A stretch of DNA of 64,000 bases, taken from NCBI GenBank assembly GCA_009778325.1, contig WRJZ01000053.1, positions 1 to 64,000 on the forward strand. The letters are read 5' to 3'. Origin of the DNA: Candidatus Endomicrobium neocapritermitis. GTDB lineage: Bacteria > Elusimicrobiota > Endomicrobiia > Endomicrobiales > Endomicrobiaceae. Of the stretch, positions 60,319-64,000 are shown one piece after another. The notes under the pieces were generated by a model. That model worked only from the letters and a program-made list of their open reading frames with translations, had not been told where the DNA came from and made no database searches. How positions within the stretch are numbered: position 1 is the stretch's first letter; each line of letters opens with the position of its first letter. Position numbers and translations under genes: made by a program.

Positions 60319-61251
60319 ATGGCAAATTTAAAAGAATTAAGTAAATGTCCCGAACGCCTTACTGGCGGACACCGTCTCTGCGCGGGCTGCGGAGCGGGCA
60401 TAGTCGCCAGACAAACGCTTCTTGCGGCAGGCAATACTCCTGTTGTTGTTACAAGCGCTACGGGCTGCCTGGAAGTTTCTACGACAATATTTCCTTACAG
60501 CTCATGGAAAGATTCATTTTTTCACAGCGCTTTTGAAAATTCTGCGGCAACATGTTCCGGCATAGAAGCGGCATATAAAAGCCTTAAAAAGCAGGGGAAA
60601 ATAACTGAAGATATAAGATTCATAGCTTTCGGCGGCGACGGCGGAACTTATGATATCGGACTTCAGTCTTTGTCCGGCGCGGTAGAACGCGGGCACAGAA
60701 TGCTTTACATATGCTACAACAATGAAGCGTACATGAACACCGGCATACAGCGCTCAGGCGCGACTCCGAGAGGCGCCCATACGACAACCGCTCCCGCCGG
60801 GAAATCAATTCACGGTAAGCAGCAGACAAGAAAAGATTTGACCGAAATAATGGTCGCCCATGACATTCCTTATGTTGCGCAGGCTTATGTCGGCAACTGG
60901 AACGACTATATAACAAAAGTTCAGAAAGCTTTGGCGGTTGACGGTCCTTCTTTTATAAATATTTTAACGCCTTGCAGGCTGGGCTGGGCATATAAACCGG
61001 AAGATACGATGTCTCTTAACAGGCTTGCAGTTGAAACCTGCATATGGCCTTCGTACGAAGTTGAAAACGGCGTTTACAAAATAAACGTAATGCCGAAAGA
61101 AAAAAAGCCGGTAACGGAATTCTTAAAACCCCAGGGAAGATTCAGCCATCTTTTTAAACCGGGAAGCGAAGGCATTATTGAACAGATTCAAAAAGAAGTT
61201 GACGCGAAATGGGAGCTTTTGCAGAAAAAAGTCGCAATGACGGCAAAGTGA
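60319..61251 (+). CDS. porB: Pyruvate:ferredoxin oxidoreductase beta subunit
   Basis: TPP-binding subunit. 310 residues from ATG 60319 (GGAG at 60306-60309). Cys cluster LCAGCGAGIVARQTLLA (CxxC, about residue 21) plus a later conserved Cys, the TPP motif GGDGGTYDIGLQSLSGAVER (about 108-127) and ICYNNEAYMNTGIQRSGATP. Last gene of the por operon; repeats and a terminator follow. Confidence 0.95.
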   Translation: MANLKELSKCPERLTGGHRLCAGCGAGIVARQTLLAAGNTPVVVTSATGCLEVSTTIFPYSSWKDSFFHSAFENSAATCSGIEAAYKSLKKQGKITEDIRFIAFGGDGGTYDIGLQSLSGAVERGHRMLYICYNNEAYMNTGIQRSGATPRGAHTTTAPAGKSIHGKQQTRKDLTEIMVAHDIPYVAQAYVGNWNDYITKVQKALAVDGPSFINILTPCRLGWAYKPEDTMSLNRLAVETCIWPSYEVENGVYKINVMPKEKKPVTEFLKPQGRFSHLFKPGSEGIIEQIQKEVDAKWELLQKKVAMTAK

Positions 61252-61280
61252 CAAAAGCAGGTTTTAATTCAACTCTTTTG

Positions 61281-61360
61281 TCATCCCCGAATGTCTTAAT
61301 CGGGGATCCAAGCAGGTTTTAAATCCTTTCTTTTGTCATTCCGCACTTGATGCGGAATCC
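61281..61360. repeat. Tandem TCATCCCCGA and TCATTCCGCA palindromes
   Basis: TCATCCCCGA...TCGGGGATCC (61281-61308) is followed by TCATTCCGCA...TGCGGAATCC (61336-61360), two short hairpins of the same family in a row, each preceded by CTTTTG. Confidence 0.65.
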
Positions 61361-61399
61361 AATTGTACGCGTGTTCATTTTAGAAAAACATTAAAAAAT

Positions 61400-61440
61400 A
61401 AAAAGCAGGACAGTTAAAAAAAACTGTCCTGCTTTTTGTA
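61400..61440 (+). terminator. Rho-independent terminator after porB
   Basis: Perfect 16-bp stem AAAAAGCAGGACAGTT (61400-61415) with AACTGTCCTGCTTTTT (61422-61437) around a 6-nt A loop, ending in a T-run. Confidence 0.88.
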
Positions 61441-61441
61441 T

Positions 61442-61470
61442 TTGTGATACTTTTTAAACTTGAGCATAGT
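61442..61470 (+). promoter_or_regulatory. Weak candidate promoter of the sigma-factor operon
   Basis: TTGTGA (61442-61447), 17-nt spacer, CATAGT (61465-61470), four of six matches each. The palindrome at 61476 would lie just downstream of the start point. Confidence 0.3.
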
Positions 61471-61475
61471 ATTTA

Positions 61476-61490
61476 TAGCAGGGCCTGCTA
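61476..61490 (+). promoter_or_regulatory. Palindromic candidate operator
   Basis: TAGCAGG-G-CCTGCTA (61476-61490) is a perfect 15-nt palindrome, with ATTTA and AAAT extending it imperfectly. It sits 25 nt before a leader ORF and 64 nt before the sigma-factor gene. Confidence 0.45.
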
Positions 61491-61515
61491 AATAATATGC
61501 GTAAAGGAGATTTAA

Positions 61516-61557
61516 ATGAAAATCGGACAAATAAATAAGGATAGGAGCCGAGCATGA
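61516..61557 (+). CDS. 13-codon leader ORF coupled to the sigma factor
   Basis: ATG 61516 with a strong AAAGGAG upstream encodes MKIGQINKDRSRA and ends at TGA 61555-61557, which overlaps the sigma-factor ATG (61554-61556). Such an arrangement would couple sigma-factor translation to that of the leader. It may be chance, but the ribosome-binding site is better than that of the sigma gene itself. Confidence 0.45.
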   Translation: MKIGQINKDRSRA

Positions 61558-62048
61558 ACTTTGAACAGACGTATAGAGAGTTCTTTAAAATAATTTACTC
61601 CTATATAATTACGCGGACGATAGAAGACAGCGTTGCCAAAGATATAGCCGCTCTTACTTGGCAAAAAGCGCTTAAAAATTTCGATACTTTCGATATAAGC
61701 AGAGGAAATATGCGCCAATGGCTTTTTACAATAGCGCGCAATGAGATAAATATGTATTACAGGATGTATTATGTAAAAAAAGTTTTATCTTTGACAGGTT
61801 TTGAGGACGCGAGCGTATCCGGTGAAAAAGGAATAGAAGAAACGCTTATAGATAATCAGGAAAAACAGCTTCTTCTTAAAGCTATGGAAACATTAAACAA
61901 GAAAGAACAGGATATAATCGCTCTTAAATTTTATTCCGGTTTAAATAACCGCCAGATAGCCGAACTTGTTAATATCAGCGAATCCAATGTCGGCACGATA
62001 ATCAACAGAGGCATGAATAAAATAAGAGTTTTTTTGGAGGTAAAATGA
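61554..62048 (+). CDS. ECF-type RNA polymerase sigma factor
   Basis: 164 residues. Region 2: KDIAALTWQKALKNFDTFDI and GNMRQWLFTIARNEINMYYR (about 33-70). Region 4: LNKKEQDIIALKFYSGLNNR then QIAELVNISESNVGTIINRG (about 114-152). No region 3, as in ECF sigma factors. TAGGAG precedes ATG 61554. Its stop overlaps the start of the downstream vWA gene (ATGA). The sigma-then-membrane-anchored-regulator order is usual for ECF pairs. Confidence 0.92.
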   Translation: MNFEQTYREFFKIIYSYIITRTIEDSVAKDIAALTWQKALKNFDTFDISRGNMRQWLFTIARNEINMYYRMYYVKKVLSLTGFEDASVSGEKGIEETLIDNQEKQLLLKAMETLNKKEQDIIALKFYSGLNNRQIAELVNISESNVGTIINRGMNKIRVFLEVK

Positions 62049-64000
62049 AAAACACGGAAAAAGAAATAATAGAACGTTTTCAAAAATTTGATTTTGACCC
62101 TGATAAAACAAAGGAAAATCAAATCTTTAATAAAATAACATCAGCCCACGCTGTAAAAAGAAGGCCGAAACGCTTGGTTTTTGCTTTTGTAGCGGCTTTC
62201 AGCGTTTTAATCGCGGTAGTTTTGATACATAAAGATAAAAATCAATTAATTGAAAGCGACAGCGGAACATATGTTCTTCAAAATGATGCTTTTCAGGGCG
62301 TTATGGTAATGAATGAAGAAGAAAAAGCGGTAACGGTAAATGTTCTTGTGGAATCAGCAGATTCAGCTATGCCAATTTCCGAGAGTCAAAAAGAAATGGC
62401 GCCCAAACGCGCAGAAGCAGAAAAGCTTAGTATCGCAGAGGAACGTCGTGCAGTCGAAGATGTTCAGAGGTTGATGAATGAAAAAGAAAAAGCGGAACCG
62501 GCAAATGTTCTTGCGGACTCAGTAGGTTCAGTTATGACAAAAAAAGAAATGGCGTCCAAACGCGAAAAAGCAAGAGAGTTTAGTATCGCAGAGGAACGTC
62601 GTGCAGTCGCTATGGCACGTGTCGAGATGGGACGTGTTTTGGCATTAAAGGCTGCTGCTGACAAGTCTGCCGCTCCTGCTGCATCCGCGAATATGAATTA
62701 TATAGGACAGGATTATAACAGTTTGCAGGACGAAAGCTATAAAAAGTACGAAGAAAATACTTTCCGTTCAACGATTTCAGATCCGCTTTCTACTTTTTCC
62801 GCTGACGTTGACGTTGCGTCATACAATATAATGAGACGTTTCATTATGTCGGGCAGTATGCCAAACCCCGATTCCGTAAGAATCGAAGAAATGCTCAATT
62901 ATTTCAATTATTCGTATCCGCAGCCTAAAGGCAAAGACCCTGTCAGCATGAACTTTGAATATACGGATTCGCCTTGGAACAAAGGCCTTAAACTTGTGAA
63001 AATAGGGGTGAAAGCCAAAGATATAAAAAAAGCCGAATTGCCGCCGAGCAATCTGGTATTTTTGATAGACGTATCAGGTTCTATGTCGCAGGAAAACAGG
63101 CTGCCTTTAGTCAAGAAATCGTTAAAAATGCTTGTTGACGAATTACGCCCCGAAGACAGGGTGTCGATAGTGACTTACGCAAGCGGCACTAATGAGCTTC
63201 TTTCAGGAGCCAAAGGCAGCGAAAAAGAAAAAATAATGCAAATAATCGATAACCTTAACGCAGGCGGCGGCACATATGGCGCCGGTGGTTTGGCTCTCGC
63301 GTATGAAGTTGCAAAAAAGAACTTTATCAGAAAAGGCAATAACAGGATAATTCTTGCTACGGACGGCGATTTTAATATCGGGCCCAGCTCGGAAAGCGAG
63401 CTTGAAAATCAAATAGTCGCGGCGCGCGAGTCGGGCGTATTTCTAAGCGTATTGGGTTACGGTATGGGCAACTATAAAGATTCAAAAGTGCAAACGCTTG
63501 CCAATAAAGGCAACGGCAATTATGCCTATATAAATGATTTGTTTGAAGCAAGAAAAACGCTTGTAAAAGAGTTTGGAGCCACTTTGTTTACCGTTGCCAA
63601 AGACGTTAAATTACAGGTAGAGTTCAATCCCGCTTATGTAGCTGCGTACCGCCTTGTAGGTTATGAAAAAATAGCTCTTAATACGCAGGATTTTAACGAC
63701 GATAAAAAAGATGCCGGTGAAATGGGCGCAGGGCATACCGTTACGGTAATCTACGAAATTATTCCGGCCGGCGTTGAAAGCGAGTTTATGCCGGATATTG
63801 AATCGCTCAAATACACTAAAGTTGCCGCTTCATCTGATAACGGCGATGTCTTAACGCTCAAATTGAGATATAAAGATCCGGATTCCGACACAAGCAAACT
63901 TATGGAAAAACAGCTGAAACAAAAAGATTATGTTCCGTTTAGCAAAACATCCGACGATATGCGTTTTGCCGTAAGCGTCGCGCAATTCGGGCAAATAGTT
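62045..64000 (+). CDS. Membrane-anchored vWA protein, YfbK-like, with possible anti-sigma N-terminus (3' end beyond window)
   Basis: 652 codons open to the window end, with no stop. ATG 62045 (GGAGGT upstream) overlaps the sigma gene's stop. Residues 1-43 are cytoplasmic (NTEKEIIERFQKFDFDPDKT), then a membrane helix (RLVFAFVAAFSVLIAVVLIH, about 44-63), a charged linker with a 51-residue in-frame tandem repeat (SIAEERRAV twice), a YfbK-type N-domain (STFSADVDVASYNIMRRFIM) and a vWA domain with MIDAS DVSGSMS (from residue 342) and ATDGDFNIG. The short N-terminal part in this position may bind the sigma factor; that is inference. Confidence 0.85.
   Translation, partial: MKNTEKEIIERFQKFDFDPDKTKENQIFNKITSAHAVKRRPKRLVFAFVAAFSVLIAVVLIHKDKNQLIESDSGTYVLQNDAFQGVMVMNEEEKAVTVNVLVESADSAMPISESQKEMAPKRAEAEKLSIAEERRAVEDVQRLMNEKEKAEPANVLADSVGSVMTKKEMASKREKAREFSIAEERRAVAMARVEMGRVLALKAAADKSAAPAASANMNYIGQDYNSLQDESYKKYEENTFRSTISDPLSTFSADVDVASYNIMRRFIMSGSMPNPDSVRIEEMLNYFNYSYPQPKGKDPVSMNFEYTDSPWNKGLKLVKIGVKAKDIKKAELPPSNLVFLIDVSGSMSQENRLPLVKKSLKMLVDELRPEDRVSIVTYASGTNELLSGAKGSEKEKIMQIIDNLNAGGGTYGAGGLALAYEVAKKNFIRKGNNRIILATDGDFNIGPSSESELENQIVAARESGVFLSVLGYGMGNYKDSKVQTLANKGNGNYAYINDLFEARKTLVKEFGATLFTVAKDVKLQVEFNPAYVAAYRLVGYEKIALNTQDFNDDKKDAGEMGAGHTVTVIYEIIPAGVESEFMPDIESLKYTKVAASSDNGDVLTLKLRYKDPDSDTSKLMEKQLKQKDYVPFSKTSDDMRFAVSVAQFGQIV

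Overview
The window is a contiguous stretch of an AT-rich bacterial chromosome from an anaerobic, Gram-negative-type organism. It has a meso-diaminopimelate dehydrogenase, rod-shape and septal peptidoglycan machinery, lipobox lipoproteins, a four-subunit pyruvate:ferredoxin oxidoreductase and a Re-citrate-synthase-like protein. Gene content and protein flavour look most like Elusimicrobiota (Endomicrobium-like). That assignment rests on recall of family resemblance, not on a search, and is only moderately certain.

Layout. 1-18155: the str/S10/spc/alpha ribosomal supercluster from tuf (cut by the window start) to rplQ, in classical order, with secY, adk, map, infA and rpmJ, but with no rpmD (L30) between rpsE and rplO. 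18289-24258: cell-shape cluster mreB-mreC-mreD-mrdA(PBP2)-rodA. 24327-30783: small exported YHYH protein, YbdG-type MscS channel, exported metallo-beta-lactamase-fold hydrolase, DUF1349 protein, ddh, and a large secreted glycoside-hydrolase-like protein. 31051-33364 (minus): a DUF4130-type protein and a radical SAM/helix-hairpin-helix protein, a pair of unknown function linked to DNA metabolism. 33672-37361: membrane protein, phasin-like protein, UbiB kinase, GNAT acetyltransferase. 37417-40798: a lipoprotein with a toxin-like C-terminal domain, an orphan copy of that C-terminus, and four small related membrane proteins; I read this as a lipoprotein toxin/immunity array. 41005-46410: sugar-nucleotide genes and hisS. 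46518-53811: Re-citrate synthase, PBP1A, an HD-domain operon, and an alkD-smr operon headed by an unlisted 57-residue membrane ORF. 53971-57568: tRNA-Ala, dnaX, an exported protein, recR. 57812-61251: porCDAB. 61516-64000: an ECF sigma factor operon with a 13-codon leader ORF and a vWA (YfbK-like) protein running off the end.

Almost every intergenic gap in otherwise compact operons carries a structured repeat. The outer stems are built from drifting tandem 7-mers (GAGTGAA, AATTACG, GGTTAAT, GGAAGTT types) arranged as long inverted repeats. They enclose one of a few cores: (i) two short perfect hairpins separated by a 9-11 nt AT linker, a predicted three-way junction seen in seven copies; (ii) a single-stranded core resembling GGCAACGGCAAAGACTTTAACGACC...AGCTCCTC, seen in about eight copies; (iii) widespread short palindromes of the TCATTGCGAG and TCATCCCCGA kind. 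Several elements intrude on genes, supplying C-terminal codons, signal-peptide codons or ribosome-binding/start sites.

The two most novel-looking things are the lipoprotein toxin/immunity array at 37.4-40.8 kb and the modular heptamer-armed three-way-junction repeat family.
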